From: CAYVBJ01 sp964415185
Lineage (GTDB): Bacteria; Bacteroidota; Rhodothermia; Balneolales; Balneolaceae
Direction of reading: 5' to 3'
DNA: 64,000 bases
NCBI GenBank assembly: GCA_964415185.1
Contig: CAYPZI010000003.1
Location: 1 to 64,000 of the forward strand
The position numbers and the translations under genes were made by a program. Positions within the stretch are counted from its first letter, which is position 1. Each line of letters begins with the position of its first letter. Below the pieces are notes generated by a model. That model made no database searches. It was not told the DNA's origin and worked only from the letters and a program-made list of their open reading frames with translations. Positions 26,576-34,887 of the stretch are shown piece after piece.

Positions 26576-27115
26576 TTAATCAGATTGCGACTCCTTTCTG
26601 TCCAATTCACGCTGCACCTCCCGGTCATTCTGAAAAACCATAACCAAATCAGCAATTTCCTTCAAAACTTTTCTGTCATTGGAAATCATACCCTTGATGT
26701 ATTCAAATAAAGTAATTTTTCCCCTCCCCTCTATTAAAACAGGTTTTTCCCAGTCAAAAACAGACCGGTTTTTTAATGTATTTATCAGTGCTGCCCTGTG
26801 CGCTGATATTTTTTCCAGAATTTTAAAAATGTCTTTATCGGTATCCGGATCAAACGAATTGCAAAACTCTTCATAGCCGGTTGCCCTTACAATATTTTTA
26901 TTTTTTAAAAGCTCTTCAACTATCTTCCTGTAGTAATATACCTGGATATAATCCAGAAGCATCAAATTTTCTTTAACTGATCTTTTTTCAGGAACATCTT
27001 TTTCATACGGAATAGTATCAATAACGTATTTAAGTGCTTCAGCTTCATCTTGCAGAAAGCCGGCATCTTCGAGTAATTGATCGACTTTCTCCTGGGTAAT
27101 ATCCGAATTTGTCAT
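26576..27115 (-). CDS. Hypothetical helical protein, 179 residues
   Basis: Almost entirely helical by inspection, with charged heptad-like stretches (SVKENLMLLDYIQVYYYRKIVEEL, KDIFKILEKISAHRAALINT) and no signal peptide. The pattern of four long helices with a His near the third (SAHRAALI) recalls DinB-like four-helix bundles, but the metal-binding triad is not clear and the assignment is uncertain. It is 23 bp downstream of nuoI. Confidence 0.55.
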   Translation of the reverse strand: MTNSDITQEKVDQLLEDAGFLQDEAEALKYVIDTIPYEKDVPEKRSVKENLMLLDYIQVYYYRKIVEELLKNKNIVRATGYEEFCNSFDPDTDKDIFKILEKISAHRAALINTLKNRSVFDWEKPVLIEGRGKITLFEYIKGMISNDRKVLKEIADLVMVFQNDREVQRELDRKESQSD

Positions 27116-27138
27116 AATACCATTCTCGGGATTTTCTA

Positions 27139-27831
27139 TTAACGCTTCCAGGGAGCTGCAGCTTTGGCCTCATCTGCTTTTTTCTGTTGCTCCAGCATAT
27201 CCACCAGGGATAAACCGGTATTCCAGTCCCGGTCTCTGTCTCTTACCGAATGTATATTGTTTTCTTCCTGGAAATCCCAGAATTGTCCGAATTGCCTGTT
27301 TCTATAATCTTTGAGATAATCCAGTCTATCTTTAAGATCTTCTTTAGGAACAAGCAATCTTTCCTTGTCATATACAGCCTCATCCCTGGATTCAAATACG
27401 ATATCATAATCCTTGCTCATCACTATCGCCTCTTCCGGACAAACCTCTTCACAATAACCGCAATAGATACACCGAAGCATATTTATTTCAAAAAAATTGG
27501 GGTACCTTTCTTTAGGGTCTTCGATATTTTCATTTGCCTGCATACTGATTGCGAGCGGCGGACAGGCCCGTGCACAGAGTCCACATGCCACACAGCGCTC
27601 TTTCCCGTTGTCTTCTACAAGTACCGGCCTGCCCCTGAAAATGTCAGGCGGACTCCACTTTTCTTCGGGATAATTCATAGTGAATTTTGGGGCAAAAAAC
27701 TGTTTCAATGAATACCAGAGTGCTTTAAATATCTCCGGCAGGTAAAGTTTTTCCAGGAAAGAGAGTTTGCGTTCTCTTCTGTAATTATCACTTAATGCAT
27801 TAACTACCGGGTTTTCTAAATTATCGTGCAT
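27139..27831 (-). CDS. nuoI: NADH-quinone oxidoreductase subunit I
   Basis: 230 residues with two ferredoxin-type 4Fe-4S motifs: Cys80/83/86/90 in CVACGLCARACP and Cys121/124/127/131 in CIYCGYCEEVCP. These hold clusters N6a and N6b, which carry electrons from the peripheral arm toward the quinone in complex I. The N-terminal region and length fit NuoI, with a C-terminal extension rich in charged residues and Ala. No other nuo gene is in the window, so this subunit is encoded away from the main complex I cluster or next to an unseen one. Confidence 0.88.
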   Translation of the reverse strand: MHDNLENPVVNALSDNYRRERKLSFLEKLYLPEIFKALWYSLKQFFAPKFTMNYPEEKWSPPDIFRGRPVLVEDNGKERCVACGLCARACPPLAISMQANENIEDPKERYPNFFEINMLRCIYCGYCEEVCPEEAIVMSKDYDIVFESRDEAVYDKERLLVPKEDLKDRLDYLKDYRNRQFGQFWDFQEENNIHSVRDRDRDWNTGLSLVDMLEQQKKADEAKAAAPWKR

Positions 27832-27916
27832 CAGGTTTTGATATTTGATTTAATTAAGGATACTAAAAATAACTTTTCTGCGACTTCTGTTCAAAGTTTT
27901 ATCAATGATTTTCAAA

Positions 27917-29224
27917 TTACTTTTGACGAAACACCATTGTTATGGGTACGCCATTGAATCCGTACTTTTCTCGCAACTTATTTTCTATAAACCTTCTGTA
28001 ATTGGCCGGAAGTTCCTGTGGATTATTCATAAAGAATTTAAATACGGGGGGATTTGATTTTACTTGCGTAGCGTATTGGATTTTTAATTGTTTACCTCTT
28101 TTTACAGGCAGCGGCTTCTCTTTCAGAATTTGGTTTATAGAATTATTTAGTTCGGAAGTAGGAATTTTCTTTTTCCGTTCATCCAAAATTTTTTGAGCTA
28201 ACTTCAGAACTTTATCAACTCTTTGGCCGGTTACTGCAGAGATTGAGATGATAGGCACATAGCTCAGTGTAGGAGTTCTTGAATAGATATAATCCTCAAA
28301 TTCTTTGAAAATATTCGTTTCTTTTTCCTTAACAAGATCCCATTTGTTTAATGCAATTATGATTCCTTTGTTAAAGCGTTCGGCTTCCCTCAATATTCGT
28401 TTATCCTGAACATCAAATCCCATATTCGCATCAAGCAGCAGAACGGCAACATCACATTCCTGCAAGGCTCTGTCGGTTCTGACCGTACTATAAAATTCGA
28501 TATTCTCTTTTACTTTTGCTTTTTTTCTTAGGCCCGCCGTATCAACAATTGTATATATTTTTCCTTCAAATTCAATATTGCTGTTTATTGCATCACGAGT
28601 TGTACCGGGAACATCCGTAACTATACAACGATCACTCTTGAGTATGGCATTCATTAAACTGCTTTTACCGACATTTGGCCTGCCTAAAAAAGCAATTTTT
28701 GGATTTTGATCTTCTTGTACTTCTTCGGTTTCAGGAAGCAATTCTACAACCCTGTCCAACAAATCACCTGTTCCGGTTCCGCTTAATGAAGAAACAGGGA
28801 AAACATCATTGAAACCAAGGCCGTAAAATTCGGAAGCTTGAAGTTTTAAATCCTCATTGTCAGATTTATTTGCAACAACTATCACCGGAACCGTTTGCTT
28901 TCTTAAAATTTCAGCAATAGAAGCATCCAGTGTGTTTATACCATGGGTTGCATCTGCTACAAATAATATCACATCCGATTCACGAATCGCAATCTCTGCC
29001 TGCTCACGAATAGCAGTGGCAATCACATTTGACTCGTCAGGCAGGTAACCTCCGGTATCGATAACCATAAAATTTCTGCCGTTCCAAAAACTCTCTCCGT
29101 AGTGCCTGTCCCTGGTAACTCCATATTCGTCATGAACTATTGCCTTGCGACTCCCAATCAGGCGGTTGAATAACGTTGACTTTCCGACATTGGGCCTTCC
29201 AACTATAGATATGGTCGGCAACAT
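27917..29224 (-). CDS. der: Ribosome assembly GTPase Der
   Basis: 435 residues with two tandem G domains, the hallmark of Der/EngA: first GRPNVGKSTLFNRL, DTGG, NKSD; second GRPNVGKSSLMNAIL, DTAG, NKWD; then a C-terminal KH-like domain. It is essential for 50S subunit maturation. All expected G motifs look intact. It is transcribed with nuoI downstream (85-bp gap). Confidence 0.96.
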   Translation of the reverse strand: MLPTISIVGRPNVGKSTLFNRLIGSRKAIVHDEYGVTRDRHYGESFWNGRNFMVIDTGGYLPDESNVIATAIREQAEIAIRESDVILFVADATHGINTLDASIAEILRKQTVPVIVVANKSDNEDLKLQASEFYGLGFNDVFPVSSLSGTGTGDLLDRVVELLPETEEVQEDQNPKIAFLGRPNVGKSSLMNAILKSDRCIVTDVPGTTRDAINSNIEFEGKIYTIVDTAGLRKKAKVKENIEFYSTVRTDRALQECDVAVLLLDANMGFDVQDKRILREAERFNKGIIIALNKWDLVKEKETNIFKEFEDYIYSRTPTLSYVPIISISAVTGQRVDKVLKLAQKILDERKKKIPTSELNNSINQILKEKPLPVKRGKQLKIQYATQVKSNPPVFKFFMNNPQELPANYRRFIENKLREKYGFNGVPITMVFRQK

Positions 29225-29293
29225 TTTATTTATTTGATATTTGGTTTATATTGAACTTTGACAGATAAAGGTAACGATTTTTTTATTCATACT

Positions 29294-29533
29294 ATGCTTG
29301 AGACTTTTTATAATACTTTTGGTTTTGTCGGGTCGCTAATTGTCTCTTTAATTGTTTTTGTCATTTCCATTTTATGGATTTCAGGTTTGGCAGGTATCTG
29401 CAGCGATGACTTTCAGCATGCCAGAAAAAATACGATCATTATTATTTCAGTCATATTTCCTCCCCTGCCTCTGGGATGGATGATTTACGAAATCATCCGG
29501 CAAAACCGCCTTTTAAACAAACTCGAAGAGTAA
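29294..29533 (+). CDS. Small two-helix membrane protein
   Basis: 79 residues from the ATG at 29294 (a TTG at 29258 would add 12). Two transmembrane helices (about 8-29 and 44-61) are separated by CSDDFQHARKNT, and a basic end follows (RQNRLLNKLEE). The layout resembles the PLDc_N-type small membrane domain, but I cannot confirm it. It lies between two convergent or divergent minus-strand genes, so it is monocistronic. No function is assigned. Confidence 0.5.
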   Translation: MLETFYNTFGFVGSLIVSLIVFVISILWISGLAGICSDDFQHARKNTIIIISVIFPPLPLGWMIYEIIRQNRLLNKLEE

Positions 29534-29548
29534 ATCCGAATTCTGTTT

Positions 29549-31567
29549 TCATCCCTCTATTTCTTTTTGATTTTCCCGGCTCTCCTCTTCTACCAAAAGC
29601 CAGGTTTCAGTGTACTGCTTGTTGATATTTTCCAAAAACCTGGATGGATTTGTAAAATAATCGTGATATCCATTTTGGCTGACAGCCGGGTATGTAAAGA
29701 AAAGCTGTTCCCTGGCACGCGTTGCAGCCACATATAAAAGCCTCAGCTCTTCATCCAGCTTTTCCTTGCTTTCTACCGAATAACCTGAAGGGATAATCCC
29801 GTCAAGACATTGGATAATAAAAACCGTGTGCCACTCCAGTCCCTTGGCAGAATGTATGGTGCTCAATATCAATGGATTTTCATCTTTTTGGGATTCTTCC
29901 GTCTGAAATGCTGTTGACTCAATAGGTTCAAGAGCTAACTCCTCGAGCATTTTTTGAATGGAGGAATATGTGCCGGATATATCAATAAATATTTGCAGAT
30001 CTTTCAGCCTTTTTGGGTAATCGTCGTAACGCTTTTCACAGAATTTTTGATAATACTCAACAACTTTTTCAAGAATTTCTCTCACATTACCTCCGGCATT
30101 CTGCATCTTTTTAAAAAGCGCAGCCAGTGCTTTTAATTGCGAGAGGTACTTTTCATTAGCTACGCCGGCAGTATGAAAAGTATATGGCTTCTCTGAATTA
30201 CGAATCCACTTAAAAAGATCGGCCGCTGTTTTAGGACCAATCCCATCTATCAGCATCAAAACACGATTCCATGCTATTGTATCAAGGGGATTGACAAACA
30301 CCCGTAAATGAGCTAATACATCTTTAATGTGTGCAGCCTCTGTGAACTTCTGCCCGCCATACTTAACATAAGGTATGTTCATATTGTTTAGGGCAATTTC
30401 AAGGTCGAATGAATCTCTTCCGTTTCTGAATAAAACGGCGATATTTTTCAGTTCTATTCCCTGTTCCCTCATGTTCAATATCATTTGAGTAAGGAACCTG
30501 CTTTGATCATTGTTATTTGAAGCTTTTACAATACCGGGTAATACACCACTTTCATTATCCGTAAATAGTTCTTTGTCAAATTTCTCGGAAGCCTGTTTTA
30601 TAATTTGATTGGCCAGATTTAATATTGCCTGTGTAGACCTGTAGTTTTTTTCGAGCCGGATGATTTTGGAATTTTTAAATCTTTCAGGAAATTGAAGAAT
30701 GTTTTTATGGTCTGCGCCCCGAAATGAATAGATGCTTTGGGCATCATCACCTACTGCCATTAAATTATTATGATATGAACTGAACAGCTCCGACAATTCA
30801 GCCTGAAGTGAATTTGTATCCTGGTATTCATCTACCATTACATACCGGTTACCGGCCGCTACTTTTTTGCATATATCGGGATTGTAAACCAACAAATCCC
30901 TGGTTTCAGTGAGTAAATCATCAAAATCCATAACATGATTTAACTTTTTGTACTCCTTGTAGTTGACAAATAGTTTCTCAATTAATTCAAGATGTTGATA
31001 AAATTGAGGGTATTCGTCTGCGACAATTTTTTCAATAGTAGTTTTTTTGTTCAGGGAACTGCTGAAAATTGAGTAGAGGGTATTTTTGTTGGGAAACCTG
31101 ACTTTAAGGGATTGAATATCGAGGCGAGAGCGCAAAAACTGGATTGTGTCTCTCGCATCAGCAGCGTCGATAATTGTAAAATTAGCCGGGTATCCAATCG
31201 CATCATGGTAGATATGCAAAAGCTTGCTGCAGTAAAAATGAAACGTTCCTCCTTCCACCCTGCTGCATCTTTCATCCAGGAGATTAGAAGCCCGGTTGAG
31301 CATTTCATAAGCTGCTTTCCTTGTAAAGGTCAGCAAAAGGATTTCACCAGGTTTTACACCTGATTCAATTAACCTTGCAACACGATAAACCAACGTTCTG
31401 GTTTTGCCGGTCCCCGCTCCGGCTATTACCAATACAGGTCCCTCGGTTTCAGTTACAGCTTTAAACTGGCTTTGATTTAAAAGATCTTCATAGTCAATTT
31501 TATAGTCTATATTCTCTGCCGATAAAGGAGACTGCTGCTGTCTGTGTTTTAAAACAAATTTTTTCAT
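29549..31567 (-). CDS. UvrD/PcrA-like superfamily 1 DNA helicase
   Basis: 672 residues with SF1A motifs: Walker A AGAGTGKT (49-56), DEYQDTN (II), GDDAQSIYSFRGAD (III), LEKNYRST (IV), and TIHSAKGLEWHTVFI and VAATRAREQLF (V-VI). It unwinds DNA 3'-5' in repair or replication. The length and the glycine-rich start fit UvrD/PcrA/Rep; which one cannot be told by eye. A long N-terminal extension of ~25 residues precedes the Q motif. Confidence 0.9.
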   Translation of the reverse strand: MKKFVLKHRQQQSPLSAENIDYKIDYEDLLNQSQFKAVTETEGPVLVIAGAGTGKTRTLVYRVARLIESGVKPGEILLLTFTRKAAYEMLNRASNLLDERCSRVEGGTFHFYCSKLLHIYHDAIGYPANFTIIDAADARDTIQFLRSRLDIQSLKVRFPNKNTLYSIFSSSLNKKTTIEKIVADEYPQFYQHLELIEKLFVNYKEYKKLNHVMDFDDLLTETRDLLVYNPDICKKVAAGNRYVMVDEYQDTNSLQAELSELFSSYHNNLMAVGDDAQSIYSFRGADHKNILQFPERFKNSKIIRLEKNYRSTQAILNLANQIIKQASEKFDKELFTDNESGVLPGIVKASNNNDQSRFLTQMILNMREQGIELKNIAVLFRNGRDSFDLEIALNNMNIPYVKYGGQKFTEAAHIKDVLAHLRVFVNPLDTIAWNRVLMLIDGIGPKTAADLFKWIRNSEKPYTFHTAGVANEKYLSQLKALAALFKKMQNAGGNVREILEKVVEYYQKFCEKRYDDYPKRLKDLQIFIDISGTYSSIQKMLEELALEPIESTAFQTEESQKDENPLILSTIHSAKGLEWHTVFIIQCLDGIIPSGYSVESKEKLDEELRLLYVAATRAREQLFFTYPAVSQNGYHDYFTNPSRFLENINKQYTETWLLVEEESRENQKEIEG

Positions 31568-31751
31568 AACCCAATAATAAAAAAATCCAGAGCCTTATGT
31601 AACATATATGTGCAAATGAAATAATTGTAATTCTAATTTTTTGAAGGTTATTATACTGAAATAGGTCTCCGGATCAACTTTAAGCTTGGTAAATTGTTGA
31701 AACAGTGATAATTTGCTGATCTGAATTCTTTCATAAAAATTTAAATTTCTG

Positions 31752-32435
31752 ATGAGTAAAAAACTTTCAAAAGAAGAAATGGAACAGGACCTCCTGATTG
31801 AGTATAGCTCGAGGTTTATGCATTTCTATCAAAATAATAAAGCAGCGATTATTAGCGGTTCTGTTGGTTTAATTGCTGTTGTTGGATTGATTATAGGCTA
31901 TTTTGTCTACAGTGCTCAACAAGAAGATGAAGCACAAAACCTGATGGGAATCGCCGAAAGGTACTATTCTGAAGGAGATCTTGAGAAAGCACTTTATGGT
32001 GATGAAGAAGACTTCTCAGTAGGATTTTCTCAGATTGCAAAAAATTATCCAAATACAAAACCCGGAAACCTTGCTAATTATTACGCAGGAGTGGTTGAAT
32101 TTGAATTGGGCAATTATGATTCTGCTTTAAATTACCTGAATGAATTCAATCCTCCGGATGGCATACTCGGAGTGGCTCCTATTACATTTCATGCGGTCTT
32201 ATTAATGGAACTGGAAAGATTCGAAGAAGCTGCTGGTAAATTTGAGGAAGCCGCAAACCGGGATAAAAATGAAGTTACCACACCGGAAAATTATCTCCGG
32301 GCTGCCGAAGCCTATCTGGAGGCTGAAAACAACGATAAAGCAGAAGAGATGATTTCGGTTATTACCGAAGAATATGCAACTTCCCAATATGCTACCGAGG
32401 CGCTGCGCCTGAGGGGATTTATAGCAAGTAAGTAA
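31752..32435 (+). CDS. TPR-repeat membrane-anchored protein (YfgM-like)
   Basis: 227 residues: an acidic cytoplasmic start, one transmembrane helix (about 33-52, SGSVGLIAVVGLIIGYFVYS), then a periplasmic region of TPR-like helical pairs (NLANYYAGVVEFELGNYDSAL, FEEAAGKFEEAANRDK, NYLRAAEAYLEAENNDKAEEM). This layout matches the YfgM/tetratricopeptide family that associates with the Sec translocon or periplasmic chaperones. It is followed 21 bp later by a membrane-protein gene. Confidence 0.75.
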   Translation: MSKKLSKEEMEQDLLIEYSSRFMHFYQNNKAAIISGSVGLIAVVGLIIGYFVYSAQQEDEAQNLMGIAERYYSEGDLEKALYGDEEDFSVGFSQIAKNYPNTKPGNLANYYAGVVEFELGNYDSALNYLNEFNPPDGILGVAPITFHAVLLMELERFEEAAGKFEEAANRDKNEVTTPENYLRAAEAYLEAENNDKAEEMISVITEEYATSQYATEALRLRGFIASK

Positions 32436-32456
32436 ATAAGAGATATTTAAAAGGGT

Positions 32457-32936
32457 ATGAAAAAAGCTATATATGGCATTATAGGCGGCTTGTCAACCGT
32501 GATTGCTCTTGAAGCTTTTATCAGGCTTGTTATATCTATCTATCTTAAACTTGATATTATATTTCTCGGTTATAGTGCTTATCCGGGTCTGTTTTGGCCC
32601 ATTTTTCTGGTTTTAATTACGGCATTTACTTCATTTTTCGGTGGCATGCTTGCCGGTACGGTTGGGCGAAATCATCTATATGTTGTATTAAGTATTTATG
32701 TGCTCATTCTTTTCATAATCAGGGTTGCGCAACTGCAATATATAATCAATATAGAAGCTGGTTTCAATTCGTCTTTCTATGCTTCTGTCGCACTTATTGT
32801 ATCGATATTGGGAGCTGTGGGAAGCTGGCTTCTGCTTAAACGCAACCGGACCGGCTCACAAGAGAATTCCGTACAAACACCCGGCAAATCAGAGAATGAA
32901 ACCGGTGCCCGTTCATCAGATGCATCGGAAGAATAA
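32457..32936 (+). CDS. Four-helix membrane protein, unknown function
   Basis: 159 residues with four predicted transmembrane helices (about 4-20, 39-63, 72-88, 101-122) and a hydrophilic, Ser/Thr-rich tail (SQENSVQTPGKSENETGARSS). A GGMLAG turn lies in the middle of the membrane part. No family recognised. It is probably co-transcribed with the TPR protein upstream, and is the last gene before the repeat/IS region. Confidence 0.55.
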   Translation: MKKAIYGIIGGLSTVIALEAFIRLVISIYLKLDIIFLGYSAYPGLFWPIFLVLITAFTSFFGGMLAGTVGRNHLYVVLSIYVLILFIIRVAQLQYIINIEAGFNSSFYASVALIVSILGAVGSWLLLKRNRTGSQENSVQTPGKSENETGARSSDASEE

Positions 32937-32993
32937 TGGCTACGCATCATCCAATTATGCCCCGAGCGCTGTCGAAGGCAAGATGACAGTCCT

Positions 32994-33246
32994 AAAGTTA
33001 TCATAAGATCAGAGATCGTATATCGCATATCTGAGATCGCCTATCAATNNNNNNNNNNNNNNNNNNNNNNNNNNNNNNNNNNNNNNNNNNNNNNNNNNNN
33101 NNNNNNNNNNNNNNNNNNNNNNNNNNNNNNNNNNNNNNNNNNNNNNNNATTACGGGTAAGTTTTTAGGTGAATGCCACAATTTTGATATCCGATTTCAGA
33201 TATGCGATATGCGATATTCGAAGTTAAGAGTGGAGAAAAGCACTTA
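32994..33246. repeat. 166-bp palindromic repeat, copy 1 (interrupted by N gap)
   Basis: Bases 32994-33048 and 33149-33246 match copy 2 (33864-34029) almost perfectly, with one difference seen in the right arm. In copy 2, only 13 bases separate the two segments that here flank 100 Ns, so the true gap is probably about 13 bases. Within the unit, left arm 33013-33039 and right arm 33191-33217 are reverse complements with about three mismatches in 27. Confidence 0.85.
33049..33148. other. Assembly gap (100 N)
   Basis: Exactly 100 unknown bases, a conventional scaffold placeholder. It falls inside a repeat with a second copy 0.8 kb away, the usual cause of such a break. The length should not be taken as real. 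Confidence 0.98.
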
Positions 33247-33249
33247 ACA

Positions 33250-33863
33250 CCTGAGTTCGACACTGGTGTTAAGTCAACTCTCATTTGTCAGGTCTCACCC
33301 GAAGTTTTATTCTTGATACGACACTGGGACACCCTGAAAAATAATCACAAATTAAATAATTTAGCCATTTCTCATTGTTTTTCTATAATATACAATACCT
33401 ATATGAACGTAAACTTCTCCCTGAAGGCTCAGGAACTTATTGTATCCCCGTTTGTTGAGGCTGCTTTTGGTCAACTTACCATTTTCATGCGTTTGGTCAG
33501 CCGCTGATTCCCCTCCTGACGATCAAACGGGTTCCCCCGGACTTTTCGCAGATCATCCCCGCGATCGATCTCAAAGTAAAGGGTCGTTACATCATAAAAT
33601 ACAACGTGAATGGCCCCGCCCAGCACCGCGCATGTATGCTCGAAGCTAATCTGCTGTACCTGCTTGTTTATGCTCGCTATACAAGCGATCCATGTAGCGA
33701 TAGACATGCTGAGGGTCCAGGTCAAAAAAGTGATATCGGTTCAGATACTCGGCTGTTTTGCGCTTGCTGGCCGGAAAGCAGATCCGGCTGATTACCAGCG
33801 TGCGAAACAGCGGATCAGGGATTTGATCAACATATTTTTAGATTAAAAATTGTCGAACTCAGG
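33250..33863 (-). mobile_element. Decayed insertion sequence, IS1634-like, 614 bp
   Basis: Bounded by perfect 13-bp terminal inverted repeats CCTGAGTTCGACA (33250-33262 and, inverted, 33851-33863). It encloses fragments of one transposase on the minus strand. Intact IS1634/IS4-group elements are about 1.6-2 kb, so more than half is missing. Both ends adjoin the 166-bp repeat copies directly or within a few bases, so no short target duplication can be read. Confidence 0.8.
33361..33843 (-). pseudogene. Transposase remnant, IS1634-like (frameshifted, internally deleted)
   Basis: Reading the minus strand, an N-terminal piece (DPLFRTLVISRICFPASKRK, then FFDLDPQHVYRYMDRLY) ends at a stop near 33646. 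A second frame carries the first catalytic Asp region FYDVTTLYFEIDRGDDLRK (Asp codon about 33591-33593). A third holds a C-terminal piece SLNKRGYNKFLSLQGEV (about 33400-33460). The segments between, including the other catalytic acids, are missing. The DVTTLYFE and NKRGYNKFL motifs are characteristic of IS1634-type DDE transposases. The gene is non-functional. Confidence 0.8.
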
Positions 33864-34029
33864 AAAGTTATCATAAGATCAGAGATCGTATATCGCATAT
33901 CTGAGATCGCCTATCAATAAACGTGATCGAGATTACGGGTAAGTTTTTAGGTGAATGCCACAATTTTGATATCCGATTTCAGATATTCGATATGCGATAT
34001 TCGAAGTTAAGAGTGGAGAAAAGCACTTA
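33864..34029. repeat. 166-bp palindromic repeat, copy 2
   Basis: This is the complete copy of the unit that also precedes the IS. Left arm 33883-33909 and right arm 33974-34000 are imperfect inverted repeats (about three or four mismatches in 27), separated by 64 bases. The unit contains runs of GATAT/ATATC words. It has no coding capacity. It may be a MITE-like or palindromic intergenic element. Confidence 0.85.
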
Positions 34030-34042
34030 TCACTATCTGTCA

Positions 34043-34056
34043 CCGAATGCATTCGG
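34043..34056. repeat. Perfect 14-bp palindrome ccgaatgcattcgg
   Basis: It lies 14 bp after repeat copy 2 and 70 bp beyond the plsC stop. An outer tcaccg (34040-34045) / cggtga (34066-34071) pair can alternatively form. It may be a terminator-like hairpin for the minus-strand plsC transcript or a fragment of another repeat. Confidence 0.4.
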
Positions 34057-34125
34057 GACTAAAAGCGGTGAATCCTCTAAAGTACCTGTTGCTCGAGTAA
34101 TCCAATGACACGCGACTCTGAAATC

Positions 34126-34887
34126 TCAATCCCGGGCCAAATTGTCAACCTGACCTTCCGCTACCCCTCTCCATTCCGACAATTGTTTTCTTATTTGATT
34201 GCGAACGGAATTTGTTAATTCGGAGACATTATGTTTATTATAATCAAAAACTGAAACGGGCGGAAATACTTTCAATCTTATATGTACATCCGGTTTAAAT
34301 CGCCAGGATTGTTTAGGCAAGCAATCTATTGTACCATCAATTGCGAGAGGAAGCAGATCAATTTTTTTTCTGATTGCCAAATCGAAAGCCCCGTTATTAA
34401 ACTTGTTCAGCTTTCCGTTTCTCGAGCGTGTTCCTTCAGGAAAAAAAATAACGGAGCAGTTATTGTTTAAATAATAAATACATTTTTTTAAAGTGACGGC
34501 TCTTCTGTTTTTAGCCTGCCTGTCAACAGATATATCACCGGCTAACTTCATCATCCAGCCGATAACCGGAACCTTGAAGAGTTCTTGTTTGGCAACCCAT
34601 TTCATTTCCCAGGGCAAATTTGAAATCAAAGGGATATCTGCATTCGACATGTGATTACAAACCACGATATATGGTTTTCGGTCGTCTATATTGGTTTCAC
34701 CCTGAATTTCAATATTCCAGTTAGGATTAATTTTTGATATGGCTAATCCCAGCCGCCTGAATAATTTCCCGGTTTTATATCTTGCAGGATCCCTGTCAAA
34801 CAATCTTCTGAAGGCCAGCATTGGCAACCAGATCAAAATTAAAACTGAAATACCCATCCATATCAGGATGGAACTGATCGAATTCAT
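34126..34887 (-). CDS. plsC: 1-acyl-sn-glycerol-3-phosphate acyltransferase
   Basis: 253 residues. An N-terminal membrane helix (about 5-25) is followed by the PlsC/LPLAT motifs: NHxxxxD (Asn78-His79 to Asp84 in NHMSNAD), and FPEGTRSR (149-156). It acylates lysophosphatidic acid to phosphatidic acid at the inner membrane. Its start directly follows the stop of the DEAD-box helicase gene with no gap, so the two are co-transcribed. Confidence 0.9.
   Translation of the reverse strand: MNSISSILIWMGISVLILIWLPMLAFRRLFDRDPARYKTGKLFRRLGLAISKINPNWNIEIQGETNIDDRKPYIVVCNHMSNADIPLISNLPWEMKWVAKQELFKVPVIGWMMKLAGDISVDRQAKNRRAVTLKKCIYYLNNNCSVIFFPEGTRSRNGKLNKFNNGAFDLAIRKKIDLLPLAIDGTIDCLPKQSWRFKPDVHIRLKVFPPVSVFDYNKHNVSELTNSVRNQIRKQLSEWRGVAEGQVDNLARD

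Larger units (their letters stand above)
32937..34125. other. Non-coding, repeat-rich region with decayed IS and assembly gap
   Basis: This 1.19-kb stretch lies between the membrane-protein gene and plsC. It holds, in order: 57 bp of unique sequence, repeat copy 1 (interrupted by Ns), a 614-bp decayed IS, repeat copy 2, and about 96 bp containing a perfect 14-bp palindrome (34043-34056). No intact gene is present; short ORFs here are fragments. Confidence 0.85.

Noticed and set aside
33202..33846. Several short plus-strand ORFs of 60-100 codons
   Set aside because: They are antisense to the transposase remnant, whose three minus-strand fragments explain the coding-like signal.
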